Positions 1 through 8,479 are shown, numbered from the stretch's first letter. The stretch is DNA of 64,000 nucleotides from JACMLC01 sp963817025 (GCA_963817025.1 CAWFML010000003.1:41111-105110), one strand, 5' to 3'. Numbers and translations: made by a program. Notes: a model not told the origin generated them from the letters alone.

Positions 1-1
1 C

Positions 2-79
2 ACAGACACACCTTACCTGCTGATTGAGGACGGCTGCAATGTCAATCTCAGCCCGCAATCGAAAGTGCCGTATAAGTGA
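2..79 (+). CDS. C-terminal end of an unidentified protein (partial)
   Basis: The frame starting at base 2 is open to a TGA at 77-79 and encodes 25 residues ending NLSPQSKVPYK. Its 5' part lies outside the window. It points the same way as the ABC gene that follows after an AT-rich spacer holding an inverted repeat. Too little is present to name the product. Codon use looks ordinary, so I take it as the tail of a real gene rather than chance, but only weakly. Confidence 0.4.
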   Translation, partial: TDTPYLLIEDGCNVNLSPQSKVPYK

Positions 80-86
80 AAAGGAT

Positions 87-125
87 TTGTTCATTGATTC
101 ATTTACTCATTGAATCAATGAACAA
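87..125. repeat. Inverted repeat, 15-bp perfect arms
   Basis: Arms 87-101 (TTGTTCATTGATTCA) and 111-125 are exact reverse complements around a 9-base loop. The loop region (101-110, ATTTACTCAT) is also complementary to the bases just after the right arm (127-135), so two alternative hairpins are possible. It lies between the partial upstream gene and the ABC gene and may act as a terminator or mRNA-end stabiliser. It belongs to the general class of simple-word intergenic palindromes seen through the left part of the window. Confidence 0.8.
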
Positions 126-153
126 GTGAGTAAATGAGCAAATAAAAAAAATC

Positions 154-1119
154 ATGTCCGTTGTCGAGATAGAAAACTTAACGAAGGATTACGAGGTCGG
201 CTTCTGGCGCAAGCGAAAGGTGCGTGCGCTGGATGGATTGTCGCTTAAGGTTGAAGGCGGGGAAATCTTCGGCTTTCTCGGAGCGAACGGCGCGGGCAAG
301 ACGACGACGCTCAAGCTCTTGATGCGTCTCATCTACCCGACTGCCGGAAGGGCCAGCATCCTCGGTCGTGACATCTTCGACGTAAGCATGCACGCGCGCA
401 TCGGCTACTTGCCCGAAAATCCATACTTCTATGATTACCTGACGGCGCGCGAGTTTTTGAATTACTGCGCCGAGCTTTTCGGCTACAGCCGGACGGAGCG
501 GAAGCGCCGGACGGAAGACTTATTGACGCGCGTGCATCTGGATCAGAAGAACTGGAACAAGCAGTTGCGGAAATTCTCGAAAGGCATGTTGCAGCGCGTC
601 GGGCTGGCTCAGGCTCTGGTCAACGATCCTGAAATCGTTTTTCTTGACGAGCCGATGAGCGGGCTTGACCCTGTGGGCCGCAGGCAGGTGCGCGACCTGA
701 TTGCCGGTTTGCGCGAAAAAGGCACAACCGTTTTTATGTGCTCGCACATTCTCTCGGACATAGAGGTCTTGTGCGACCGCGTGGCGATTATGCGCGGCGG
801 GCAACTGGCGGAAGTGGGCCGCCTCGAAGAACTGCGCGCACGCACGGGAGACGCACACCGGATAGAGATCACGATTGCCGGAGCCGGAGCCAAAGCGATT
901 TCCGAAAAACTTCCGCCGCTTGCGGGAGCCAGCGTCTCGCCCACGCCCGGCGGGGCGCGCATCGAAGTCGCGGATGAAAGGGAGGTGGATGCTGCGCTCT
1001 CCGCTGTGCGACAGGCGGGCGGGCGTCTGGTCTCCGTCCAGCCCGTCAAACAATCGCTCGAAGAATTGTTTGTCCGCGAAGCGACAGGAAATGAAAAAGT
1101 GGAAGAGGGGAAAAGGTGA
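154..1119 (+). CDS. ABC transporter ATP-binding protein
   Basis: This 321-residue cytoplasmic ATPase has all core ABC motifs in order: Walker A GANGAGKT (about residues 43-50), signature FSKGM near 140, Walker B IVFLDEPMSGLDP near 160-170, and the H-loop SHILSD near 197. The C-terminal 90 residues resemble the DUF4162-type tail of ABC-2 exporter ATPases. No permease gene lies beside it in the window, so the substrate is unknown. The last codons (VEEGKR) fall in the left arm of a palindromic repeat, and its stop overlaps the GTG start of lolA by 4 bases (GTGA), suggesting translational coupling. Confidence 0.92.
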   Translation: MSVVEIENLTKDYEVGFWRKRKVRALDGLSLKVEGGEIFGFLGANGAGKTTTLKLLMRLIYPTAGRASILGRDIFDVSMHARIGYLPENPYFYDYLTAREFLNYCAELFGYSRTERKRRTEDLLTRVHLDQKNWNKQLRKFSKGMLQRVGLAQALVNDPEIVFLDEPMSGLDPVGRRQVRDLIAGLREKGTTVFMCSHILSDIEVLCDRVAIMRGGQLAEVGRLEELRARTGDAHRIEITIAGAGAKAISEKLPPLAGASVSPTPGGARIEVADEREVDAALSAVRQAGGRLVSVQPVKQSLEELFVREATGNEKVEEGKR

Positions 1120-1216
1120 AAAGGAGAAAAGGGAAAACAGATTCGGTTGCGCGCCTCGGAATTTGTCTTTTGCTCTTAACCATTTTCCCTCTTCCCCTCT
1201 TCCCCTCTTCCACTTT
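1096..1216. repeat. Palindromic repeat spanning the ABC/lolA junction
   Basis: Bases 1096-1112 (AAAGTGGAAGAGGGGAA) are the exact reverse complement of 1200-1216, and the purine-rich left side and pyrimidine-rich right side continue to match imperfectly inward. Unlike most palindromes here it is inside coding sequence: the left arm encodes the end of the ABC protein and the right arm encodes residues 22-34 of the LolA signal region. Confidence 0.75.
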
Positions 1217-1826
1217 GAATGTTTCCCCTTCCACGGTGGATGAGCTTGATGCTTTAATTCGCCGCATCGAGTCGCGTTACGGCGGGATGCGCGGGCTGGC
1301 TGCGGATTTCGAGCAGCGATACAGCGGCCCCGGCGTGCGCGAGCGGCGCGAGAGTGGCCGCCTTTTCTTGCAGCGCCCGCGCAAGATGCGTTGGGAATAT
1401 ACTTCGCAGCCGAGCAAGCTCTTTATCGTTAATGACAGGGATGTCTGGTTCTATGCTCCGGCAGACGGCGAGGCGACGCACGCGGATGCTGCGAAAGTTT
1501 CCGATGCGCGCTTTCCTTTTCTCTTTCTGCTGGGCCAGAAAAACCTGCGACGCGAATTTCGTGAGATAACTTTTGCAGCGCAGGATTCAGGCTCGTCCGG
1601 TGGCACGAGAACGCTGCGCCTTATCCCCAAACGCAAAGACACAGGCATCCGCGAGCTGATGGTTGAAGTGACTAGTGAAGGACAAATCTCAAGAATCCGG
1701 CAGGTGGATGAAGGCGGCGCTGTCTCGGATGTCTCGCTGGCAAACGTGCATGAGAACTACAACGCGCCCGCAGAGGCTTTCAAGTTCATCCCGCCGCCGG
1801 GCGTCAATGTGAGAAGGCAAAAGTGA
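1116..1826 (+). CDS. lolA: Outer-membrane lipoprotein carrier protein LolA
   Basis: The 236-residue protein starts at GTG 1116 overlapping the ABC stop. Residues 1-35 form a signal peptide (KRRK, then a hydrophobic run ending near PSSTL). The mature part has the LolA pattern: LDALIRRIESRY at its start, ADFEQRYSG, GRLFLQRPRKMRWEYTSQP, then the DVWFYAP strand, SDARFPFLFLLGQ and the closing P..FKFIPPPGV. LolA is the periplasmic chaperone that shuttles lipoproteins from LolCDE to the outer membrane, so the cell is diderm. Part of the signal peptide is encoded by a palindromic repeat arm. LolB and LolCDE are not in this window. Confidence 0.88.
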   Translation: MKRRKGKTDSVARLGICLLLLTIFPLPLFPSSTLNVSPSTVDELDALIRRIESRYGGMRGLAADFEQRYSGPGVRERRESGRLFLQRPRKMRWEYTSQPSKLFIVNDRDVWFYAPADGEATHADAAKVSDARFPFLFLLGQKNLRREFREITFAAQDSGSSGGTRTLRLIPKRKDTGIRELMVEVTSEGQISRIRQVDEGGAVSDVSLANVHENYNAPAEAFKFIPPPGVNVRRQK

Positions 1827-1830
1827 AGTA

Positions 1831-1908
1831 AAAAGTAAAAAGGTAAAAGGCAAAAGTGAAGATGAAGAGGATGCTGTCTTCACTTTTGCCTTTTACCTTT
1901 TTACTTTT
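1831..1908. repeat. Palindrome, family A (AGGTAAAAGGCAAAAGTGAA word)
   Basis: Arms 1831-1862 and 1877-1908 are 32-base perfect reverse complements with a 14-base loop. The word GGTAAAAGGCAAAAGT recurs at 22238-22301 and, degenerate, at 26243-26314. It sits between the convergent genes lolA and the hypothetical gene at 1915-2424, where it would make a bidirectional terminator. The stop codon of the right-hand gene (1915-1917) is directly beside it. Confidence 0.88.
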
Positions 1909-1914
1909 ACCTTT

Positions 1915-2424
1915 TTACTTGACTCTAATCGCCGTCACTTCCATTTTTATATTGGCGCGGTCTGCTTCTTTGCTCATGCCTTCGATGTTGATTTTGACGG
2001 GCATGGTCTTGTTATTTTCAAGCTCTGTGAGGCCCGCAAAGGTGTTTGGAATGATGATGACCGTGCGTTCTTTGACCGGGTTGCCCTGTAGGTCAACGAC
2101 AGCGCCGCGCATCTCAAGGCCGGTGATGGTTTTCCCTGTAAAGTTGCGAACCGTAGTGGTCAACTCCATCACTATGTCGCCGATGGCGCGTGCGCCCTCA
2201 GTCGCTTCCGGCGCGTCAACCTTGACGAGCGCCTTGTATTTCTCAAAGTCAGGCGAACCGGCGCGCAAAGCCCCTTCAAGCTGCGGCTGTCCGCTGCCGC
2301 CGCCGGTTGACGGGCTTTTCGCAACGTAGACCAGTCCCGCAATCAAGAGCAAAGAGATGACTCCGACGACTATCACAATCATGCGTCGCGCGTCTTTTTC
2401 TACATCCTGTTCTGTCGTAGACAT
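1915..2424 (-). CDS. Hypothetical single-pass membrane protein with exported beta-rich domain
   Basis: I chose ATG 2424 (MSTTEQD) because GGGAGCAGGCA stands just upstream; an open frame continues 28 codons further. The 169-residue product has a short charged N-terminus, one membrane segment (about residues 14-36, IVIVVGVISLLLIAGLVYV), a Gly/Ser linker, and a soluble domain of about 110 residues. The pattern ELTTTVRNFTGKTITGLEMRGAVVD..G...KERTVIIIP suggests a FxLYD-like or similar beta-sandwich. No certain family or function. It follows the sensor kinase gene on the same strand after 92 bases. Confidence 0.7.
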   Translation of the reverse strand: MSTTEQDVEKDARRMIVIVVGVISLLLIAGLVYVAKSPSTGGGSGQPQLEGALRAGSPDFEKYKALVKVDAPEATEGARAIGDIVMELTTTVRNFTGKTITGLEMRGAVVDLQGNPVKERTVIIIPNTFAGLTELENNKTMPVKINIEGMSKEADRANIKMEVTAIRVK

Positions 2425-2516
2425 TGCCTGCTCCCTAAAATAGCATCCAATCGTAATTCTCAGACACTCCTGCATCCGATTTATTCCGCTAAGCTCTCGG
2501 TTCTTCAAGTTTTAGA

Positions 2517-4889
2517 CTATCGCGCGCGTGAGCGCAAGTCTCCTGTGAGGGGCGCGGCAGGGACGCTTTTTTCCACCAGCGAGCCTGTGCCTGTGTGCTG
2601 TCGAATCCGGCGCGGCCATGTGATGCGGAAGCGGCTGCCTTCCTGCGGAGTGCTCTCGACGCTGATCTCGCCTTCGAGCAGTTCGACGATCTTGCGCGTG
2701 ATGGCGAGGCCAAGCCCCGTGCCGCCATAGGAACGCGCGAGCCTGTCGTCTACCTGCCGGAACTCGTCAAAGATATACGTGAGCGCGTCACGCGAAATGC
2801 CGATGCCCGTATCGCTTACTTCCAGATACCAGTGCGCGTCGTCGACGGGCGCGGCGGTCACTGTAATCTCGCCCGCAGAGGTGAACTTCACAGCATTGCC
2901 GACCAGATTGGTCAAGACCTGCTCAAGCTTGTGCTTGTCCGTCATCACGCGGCCAAGCTCCGGCGAGAGCTTCAAGTGCAGCTCGACGCGTTTGTCCACA
3001 GCTTCCGCCGTGTGCTCTTCAACCGTGGCGCGGATGACCTCCGAGACTTCGATTGTTTCCAGATGCAGCGCGGAGCGACCCGCTTCGAGCCGCGAATAAT
3101 CCAACAGGTCATTGACCAGCTCAAGCAAAGAGCGAGCGTTGCGCTCCATGCGCGTGACGGCTTCGACCTGCAAGGGCGCGAGCGGCAACTGCCTGTCGCG
3201 CTCAAGAAGTTGGCAGAGGCCGATGATGACGTTGAGCGGCGTGCGCAATTCGTGCGTCACGTTGGTGACGAAAGCCGACTTCAGACGATCATGCTCGCGC
3301 AGCCGGTCATAGGCCGCGACCAGTTCTTCATGCTGCCCCACCTCTTCAGTGATGTCACGAAAGACCGCGACCGCGCCTTCGGTCGTTCCACTTTCGCCAA
3401 GCAAAGGAGTCGCGCTGATGGCGATGACGCGCTTCTCTCCGTCCGGTCGCGTGATCTGAAACTGTTTGCCCGAAACACTCTGCCGCTGTTCGAGCGCATG
3501 CAGGAATGGCGTCGCTTCCGGCGCGAGCGCGCGGCCATCCAAATCCTGTAGCGCGATGTCCGCGACGAATGCCTGTGCGCCGTCGCGCAAGTCCTGACGA
3601 TTGCGCCCGATGATTTCGGCTGCCGCCGGGTTGACCTTGTAACGCGCGTGACGGTCAATGATGACGACGCCTTCGTTCATCTGATTAATCAAGCTTTCAA
3701 GCTCTGCCGCGCGAGCGCGCTCTGCTGCGAAAGCAGAGGTCGCAAGTTTTTCCGCGCGCACACGCTTTGAGACTTCCGAGAGAATTAAAATCAGCTCGCC
3801 GCGCCCGAAACTCTTTTCCGTAGTGGGCCAGATGGTCACGTCCCAGTAATTCCCCTCTTCTGTCTCCGGCGTCTCGCCGCGCGCCACAAGATTCAGGGGC
3901 AAGCCGTAAGTGACAAAAGCTTTGCGCGTCCGGCGAACGTCTTCCACGACATCGCTGAGGACTGCGAGGCCAGCAGCAGCTTCATACAGCCCGCGCCCTG
4001 AGAGCGTATCGGCCTCGCGCTTGACCGTACGCGCGAAAGCCTGATTGACTTTGCGTACAATCAGGTTGGCATCCAGCACCGCGACGCCGAGCGGCAAGCC
4101 ATCCAACACCTCTTCGATAAACGCGCCCTGCGTCTGCACTTCTTTGAACTTGGTTTCCAGTTGCGCCGCCATGACATTAAAGCTTCCGGCCAGCGTGCCT
4201 ACTTCATCTTCCGTCTCGACGCTGACGCGCTCGTCCAATTCGCCGCTGCCGAGAGTTGAGGCCGAAGCCGCGAGCTGGCGCAAAGGCTTTGTAAATCTTC
4301 CGACGGCCCAGACGCCAATCAGTATCGAAGCCAGCAGCGCGAGCGCCCATGTCACGGTCAAAGCCACACCGGATTGCCCCGCCTGCGTCTCCGCAGCGAT
4401 TGGCACGCCGACAGCCACACGCCAGCCAAACGGCTCGACGCGCTTGAAGCTTGTCATGCGCGTCACCCCGTCGCTCCATAACAGGTGTCCTGCCACGCCT
4501 GCATTGTTATCGCCGGACGCAAGAGCCGGAACGGGCGTGTTTGAAAATGAGATGGATCGTCCCTGCGTATCGAAGACGCTGATGATGGTGTCTGTGCCGG
4601 GCGCGGTGTGTTGCCGGAGTCTTTGATAAAGGTCTGCTGTCTCGGCGGGTGTCAGAGCTTGCGGGCCGGACGCCTGTGCGGGGCGATACTCAAGCCATGA
4701 GCCGAGTACGCCGGTGGCGGCAGCAGTTTCGATGCGCGCGATGGTTGCTGCCTGTTCGTTCAGATTTGAGCGATAGTTATTGAGCTGGATGAGGCTGATG
4801 ATGAGCAGAGGCAGCGAGAGCGCCACCAGCATCAAGAGCATCTTGGCGCGCACGCTGTGAAAAAAATTGATTCCACCGTTCGGCATCAT
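2517..4889 (-). CDS. Membrane-bound hybrid-less sensor histidine kinase (HAMP, PAS, HisKA, HATPase)
   Basis: A 790-residue kinase. Domains in order: TM1 (about 13-33), extracytoplasmic sensor, TM2 (about 176-198), HAMP (to about 250), two PAS domains (about 260-380 and 395-525, the second with EGAVAVFRDITEE), HisKA with H-box FVTNVTHELRTP near 545, and HATPase_c with N-box LVGNAVKFT, G1 DTGIGI and G2 GGTGLGLAI. It should autophosphorylate on the H-box histidine and pass phosphate to a receiver; the CheY-like protein at 5491-5886 in the same operon is the obvious candidate. Its ATG overlaps the preceding stop by 4 bases, so the genes are coupled. The signal sensed is not known. Confidence 0.93.
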   Translation of the reverse strand: MMPNGGINFFHSVRAKMLLMLVALSLPLLIISLIQLNNYRSNLNEQAATIARIETAAATGVLGSWLEYRPAQASGPQALTPAETADLYQRLRQHTAPGTDTIISVFDTQGRSISFSNTPVPALASGDNNAGVAGHLLWSDGVTRMTSFKRVEPFGWRVAVGVPIAAETQAGQSGVALTVTWALALLASILIGVWAVGRFTKPLRQLAASASTLGSGELDERVSVETEDEVGTLAGSFNVMAAQLETKFKEVQTQGAFIEEVLDGLPLGVAVLDANLIVRKVNQAFARTVKREADTLSGRGLYEAAAGLAVLSDVVEDVRRTRKAFVTYGLPLNLVARGETPETEEGNYWDVTIWPTTEKSFGRGELILILSEVSKRVRAEKLATSAFAAERARAAELESLINQMNEGVVIIDRHARYKVNPAAAEIIGRNRQDLRDGAQAFVADIALQDLDGRALAPEATPFLHALEQRQSVSGKQFQITRPDGEKRVIAISATPLLGESGTTEGAVAVFRDITEEVGQHEELVAAYDRLREHDRLKSAFVTNVTHELRTPLNVIIGLCQLLERDRQLPLAPLQVEAVTRMERNARSLLELVNDLLDYSRLEAGRSALHLETIEVSEVIRATVEEHTAEAVDKRVELHLKLSPELGRVMTDKHKLEQVLTNLVGNAVKFTSAGEITVTAAPVDDAHWYLEVSDTGIGISRDALTYIFDEFRQVDDRLARSYGGTGLGLAITRKIVELLEGEISVESTPQEGSRFRITWPRRIRQHTGTGSLVEKSVPAAPLTGDLRSRAR

Positions 4890-5407
4890 CTGGCATCGTC
4901 GCTCTCCGGGAAATCCGTCTTGCGGCGGCGCGGCGGCGGCCAGACAGAGGTTCTAGTCTCGACGGGTGGCCGCCAGCTGGCAGCGTAAATCACCACTGCC
5001 TGAGCGACCATCTCATCCACAAATCGGTTGGCGCGTTCGAGCGCCTCACGCAATTCCCCCGGCTCTCCCTGAGTGACGTTTAGTTCCTCTCGCCACAAAA
5101 AATCGTTAAGCGTCTTGCGTAAGAGCATCAACTCGCGTGCCACTTCATCCAGCAAGACCCCGCTATGAAAGCGAATATGTGCGTGCTCGCGCATCCGCCG
5201 CACGGCCTCCGCAATCTCGCTCTCGCTGGCCCTGCCGTCGAGCAAGTGCGCCAACTCGTCAAGAATCTGCGGGTAATTTTCTACGAGTTGCCCGACAGGC
5301 AGTATCTCAGGCAGTTCTGTCCGACGCTCGCGGTAAATCTCGTCAACCACGCGGCGGATGATGGCATCTCCGTGCTGGCAAAACAGGTTGGTGAAGATTT
5401 CAGGCAT
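4886..5407 (-). CDS. RsbRD N-terminal-like helical sensor protein
   Basis: About 173 residues from ATG 5407 (MPEIFTNLF); a TTG start 12 codons upstream is possible. The all-helical sequence follows the RsbT co-antagonist RsbRD N-terminal pattern: ...YRERRTELPEIL..., LLDGRASESEIAEAVRRMREHAHIR, then VARELMLLRKTLNDFLW. Such domains are sensory inputs. The C-terminal 35 residues are basic and disordered. It is sandwiched between a receiver protein and a histidine kinase on the same strand and overlaps the kinase by 4 bases, so I infer it modulates that kinase. Family assignment is by pattern only. Confidence 0.7.
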   Translation of the reverse strand: MPEIFTNLFCQHGDAIIRRVVDEIYRERRTELPEILPVGQLVENYPQILDELAHLLDGRASESEIAEAVRRMREHAHIRFHSGVLLDEVARELMLLRKTLNDFLWREELNVTQGEPGELREALERANRFVDEMVAQAVVIYAASWRPPVETRTSVWPPPRRRKTDFPESDDAR

Positions 5408-5490
5408 GGGAGAAAAAATTAGTAAACCGCAGTCAGTTTGCAATAAGCGGTCGGGCTTCGTTCGCCGCTCTGATTGGACTGTCTGGCCGG

Positions 5491-5886
5491 TTAATCGCCG
5501 GCTGTTTGTTCGGGAAGCAGGCGCGTCAGGAGCGATTCCAACTGGTCGAAATCAATAGGCTTGGTGACATAATCATTACATCCTGCGGCGAGAGCCTGTG
5601 CGTGAAAGTCCGCAGTATCGTGTGCAGAGACGGCTATAATCGGCACCTCGCGCAAGTCCTCTGACTGCCGTATGCGACGCGTGGCGGCGAGTCCGTCCAA
5701 CAGCGGCAGGCTCAAATCCATCAGGATCAGATCGGGCCGCTCGCGCTCCGCAATCTGGACGGCTTCCTCGCCATTGATGGCTTCAAGCACGCGATAGCCG
5801 CTCATCTCCAGCAACCGTCTCATCATAAAGCGGTTATCTTCAAAGTCTTCGACCACCATGACAGTCTGGTGACTGTTGCTTCCCAT
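5491..5886 (-). CDS. Single-domain response regulator (CheY-like)
   Basis: ATG 5886 (MGSNSHQ) has AGGA 7 bases upstream; a GTG 6 codons earlier is an alternative. The 131-residue protein is one receiver domain: acidic pair ED near 13-14, phosphoacceptor Asp57 in LILMDLSLP, Ser/Thr in IIAVSAH, and Lys in YVTKPID. There is no output domain, so it works by protein contact. It is the first gene of a minus-strand operon with the RsbRD_N-like protein and the PAS/HAMP kinase. Confidence 0.92.
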   Translation of the reverse strand: MGSNSHQTVMVVEDFEDNRFMMRRLLEMSGYRVLEAINGEEAVQIAERERPDLILMDLSLPLLDGLAATRRIRQSEDLREVPIIAVSAHDTADFHAQALAAGCNDYVTKPIDFDQLESLLTRLLPEQTAGD

Positions 5887-6124
5887 TCGATTTCCTATCT
5901 CCACCGGGTTGATTAAGGCAAGATAAATATTAACAGCCGTGTCAAATTCCTTCTTAGCTCCGATGCATGACTAGCATACGTTCCGCTTTTTTGCTAAGAT
6001 GCCGCATCGAAACACGACACACAAAAGCATTTGATTTGAGTCTTAACCGTACACGAAGACCGGGCCAGACTCTCGCTTCGAGCGCACTAAAAGAGGCTTA
6101 AAGCGGCTGGGGTTCGCGGACATA

Positions 6125-6790
6125 ATGAAGCAATTAACTTCGGAAATTCAAGACATCAGCACCCTGCAAGACCTTGGGCGGGCTTCTGTCCAGATTGTTC
6201 ACGACCTCAAGAACCAGCTAAATGGTCTCAAACTCTATGCCACTTTCCTGCGCAAGCGCATGGAGAAGAGCGAGCGGCCCGAAGATGAGCGCGAAACCGT
6301 CGCCAAGCTCATCGCAGGGCTTGAGCGCGCGGCCTCGGATATGACGACGCTCGTGCGCTATGGTCGTCCGCTTGAACTCAACAAACAGCCCGTCGCTCTG
6401 GGCCAGATATTTTCGTCGCTTAAGAACCTTGAAGAAGCAGAAAATTTTCAGTTGGAAATCTCGGATGCACGGTTGCAGGGCGAGTTCGATATGGCTGCGC
6501 TGACGGAAGCGTTGCAGGCCATCACACGCGGCGCGCTCAATATGCGGCGCAATGGGATGCCGCTCAAGGTTCAACTGCGGCTCGATGAAAATGATGGTGA
6601 GCCGCATGCTTTGATAGAGTGGCGCGAGGTGCAAACAGGCGAGCAGGATGTCTTTCGCTCGTTCGCGGGCAGCGAAGCCCTACGCATGTCGCTCGCCGCA
6701 CGCGTCATCGAAGCACATCAGGGAACAGTTACACAGCAGGCGAACGCGCTCTTTGTTCGCTTGCCGATTAAAAGCAAGGATGAAGGATGA
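6125..6790 (+). CDS. Degenerate histidine-kinase-like protein
   Basis: The 221-residue soluble protein has an H-box-like helix (IVHDLKNQLNGLKLYATFL, His26) but the ATPase half is short and lacks recognisable N, G1 and G2 boxes. Only an edge strand pattern near the end (VIEAHQGTVT...LFVRLP) recalls HATPase_c. It may be a phosphatase, a phosphotransfer protein or a pseudokinase. It precedes an NtrC-type regulator by 112 bases on the same strand, so it is probably that regulator's partner. Its last codons run into a family B palindrome. Confidence 0.75.
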   Translation: MKQLTSEIQDISTLQDLGRASVQIVHDLKNQLNGLKLYATFLRKRMEKSERPEDERETVAKLIAGLERAASDMTTLVRYGRPLELNKQPVALGQIFSSLKNLEEAENFQLEISDARLQGEFDMAALTEALQAITRGALNMRRNGMPLKVQLRLDENDGEPHALIEWREVQTGEQDVFRSFAGSEALRMSLAARVIEAHQGTVTQQANALFVRLPIKSKDEG

Positions 6791-6882
6791 AGGCGGAAGG
6801 ATGAAGGCAGTGCTATTCAAAGCCGAACGCTGCATAGTTGAATAGCATTCTTTTCATCCTTCATCCTTCCGCTTTCATCCTT
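6778..6882. repeat. Palindrome, family B (GGATGAAGGCGGAAGGATGA word)
   Basis: An imperfect inverted repeat with arms of roughly 43 bases around a 17-base loop. The left arm contains the stop of the kinase-like gene. The same word occurs at 12102-12235 and 25419-25518. It lies between two co-directional genes of what looks like one operon, so it need not be a terminator; it could set the relative expression of the two genes. Confidence 0.75.
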
Positions 6883-6902
6883 TATCAAGAGGAGAGCTAA
6901 GG

Positions 6903-8291
6903 GTGGAACGTAAACACGCGCGCATTTTAGTCATTGACGATGAACCGATGATGGCGGATTCGCTCAAGCAGAATCTGGCCGAAGAGGGTTACATGGTGGA
7001 CACCGCCGCGACCGGAGCGGAGGCGATAGAGGCTTTCGATCAGGGCGGTCATCATCTGGCTATCTGCGACCTCCAACTGCCGGACATGGATGGCCTCGAA
7101 ATCCTGCGTCACATGAAAGACGCGCGGCCCGCCACGGAAGTCATCGTCGTCACAGGCTACGGCACTGTGACGCGCGCGGTCGAAGCGACCAAAGCGGGCG
7201 CGTTCTACTTTGTCGAAAAGCCTTTCGACTTTGAGCAGATGCTGCCGCTGGTGGAAAAGGCTCTCGAACGCCGCGAGTTGATGGCGGAGACCGCGAGCAT
7301 GCGCCGCCAGTTGTCCACGCGCGCCGAATACTTCAACATCATCGGCGCGTCCAAACAGATGCAGACCATCTATGAAACGATAGAGTCTGTCGCCAAGTCT
7401 GACGCCAACGTGCTTATCGTCGGTGAATCCGGCACGGGCAAAGAATTGATTGCCAATGCGATTCATTACAATTCCCTGCGTTCCAAAAAACCTTTTATCA
7501 AAGTCAACTGCGCCGCGCTGCCCAAAGAACTGATCGAGTCGGAACTCTTCGGCCATACCAAAGGCGCGTTCACGGGCGCGCATGCCGACAAAGAGGGACT
7601 GGTCCAACACGCTGCGGGCGGCTCTTTGCTGCTTGATGAAATCGCGGAGATGCCCGTCGAGCTGCAACCGAAACTTCTGCGCGTGCTGCAAGAGCGAAGC
7701 TATCGCAAGATAGGCTCTGAGAAAACCTACGCCGTAGACTTTCGTCTCATCTCTTCGACAAATCGTCCACCGGCAGATGCTATCCGTGACGGACTTTTGC
7801 GTGACGACCTCTTTTATCGTATCTCGACGATTACGATTCATGTCCCACCTTTGCGCGACAGGACGGAAGACATACAGCTTTTGACCGACCACTTCCTCGG
7901 CACTTACGCGAAGAAGTATGAGCGGCCCATCACGGGCATCTCGCAGGCTGCCTATCAACGTCTCTTCGCACACACATGGCCGGGCAACGTGCGCGAATTG
8001 CAAAATGTCATAGAGCGCGCAGTGCTGCTTGCCAAAGCCACTAAGATAGAGCCGGTTGACCTGCCGTTTGACAACGGCTCGCTGCCAGAAGGCGCACCGC
8101 AGGGCGCGACGTGGGATGTGCCGCCCAACATGACGCTCGAAGACATCGAAAAACTGGTCATCGAAAAAACGCTGCAACGCACGGGCGGCAACAAACAGGC
8201 GGCAGCCAATCTATTGGGCATCTACCGCCCGCGCCTCTACAGCAAAATCAGGAAGTACCAGATAGATGTGCCGTCTCTGGTTTCGCCTTAA
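6903..8291 (+). CDS. NtrC-family sigma54-dependent response regulator
   Basis: GTG 6903 follows GAGGAGAG. The 462-residue protein has a receiver domain with Asp56 (ICDLQLPDMDG), a AAA+ domain with Walker A GESGTGKE near 177, the sigma54-contacting GAFTGA loop, Walker B GGSLLLDEI, and an R-finger region, then a Fis-type HTH (GGNKQAAANLLGIYRPRLYSKIRK). It should activate RNA polymerase carrying sigma54 after phosphorylation. Its partner is likely the kinase-like protein upstream. I could not place a convincing sigma54 promoter nearby, so its targets are unknown. Confidence 0.95.
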   Translation: MERKHARILVIDDEPMMADSLKQNLAEEGYMVDTAATGAEAIEAFDQGGHHLAICDLQLPDMDGLEILRHMKDARPATEVIVVTGYGTVTRAVEATKAGAFYFVEKPFDFEQMLPLVEKALERRELMAETASMRRQLSTRAEYFNIIGASKQMQTIYETIESVAKSDANVLIVGESGTGKELIANAIHYNSLRSKKPFIKVNCAALPKELIESELFGHTKGAFTGAHADKEGLVQHAAGGSLLLDEIAEMPVELQPKLLRVLQERSYRKIGSEKTYAVDFRLISSTNRPPADAIRDGLLRDDLFYRISTITIHVPPLRDRTEDIQLLTDHFLGTYAKKYERPITGISQAAYQRLFAHTWPGNVRELQNVIERAVLLAKATKIEPVDLPFDNGSLPEGAPQGATWDVPPNMTLEDIEKLVIEKTLQRTGGNKQAAANLLGIYRPRLYSKIRKYQIDVPSLVSP

Positions 8292-8317
8292 AGTTAGCCA
8301 GAGCATGAAAAAGAAGT

Positions 8318-8390
8318 TTCCCGCAAAGGCGCTGGTGACGCAAAGAAAACATGTAAGCTCTTCTTTGCGTCACCAGCGCCTTTGCGGGAA
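8318..8390. repeat. Palindrome, family C (CCCGCAAAGGCGC word)
   Basis: Arms 8318-8347 and 8361-8390 are 30-base perfect reverse complements with a 13-base loop. Related copies are at 10192-10275 and 18700-18827, and single half-copies near 17450 and 22315. It follows the NtrC-type gene and precedes msrP, both rightward, and probably acts as a terminator. Confidence 0.88.
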
Positions 8391-8479
8391 ATTTTCTTCT
8401 CTTCCTTTGCATCCAATCGAAAATTAAAACCATCAGCTATTCAGGCTTCGTATTTAGTAGGCAAGGGGGCGGAAGCGAA

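Noticed and set aside
2595..3551. A 318-codon plus-strand frame opposite the sensor kinase
   Set aside because: Antisense to HisKA/PAS domains with clear motifs; no start signal or family resemblance.
6927..8177. A 416-codon frame on the minus strand opposite the NtrC-type gene
   Set aside because: It mirrors a strongly supported gene with clear motifs, is Arg/Cys/His-rich and matches no family; a typical shadow in GC-rich DNA.
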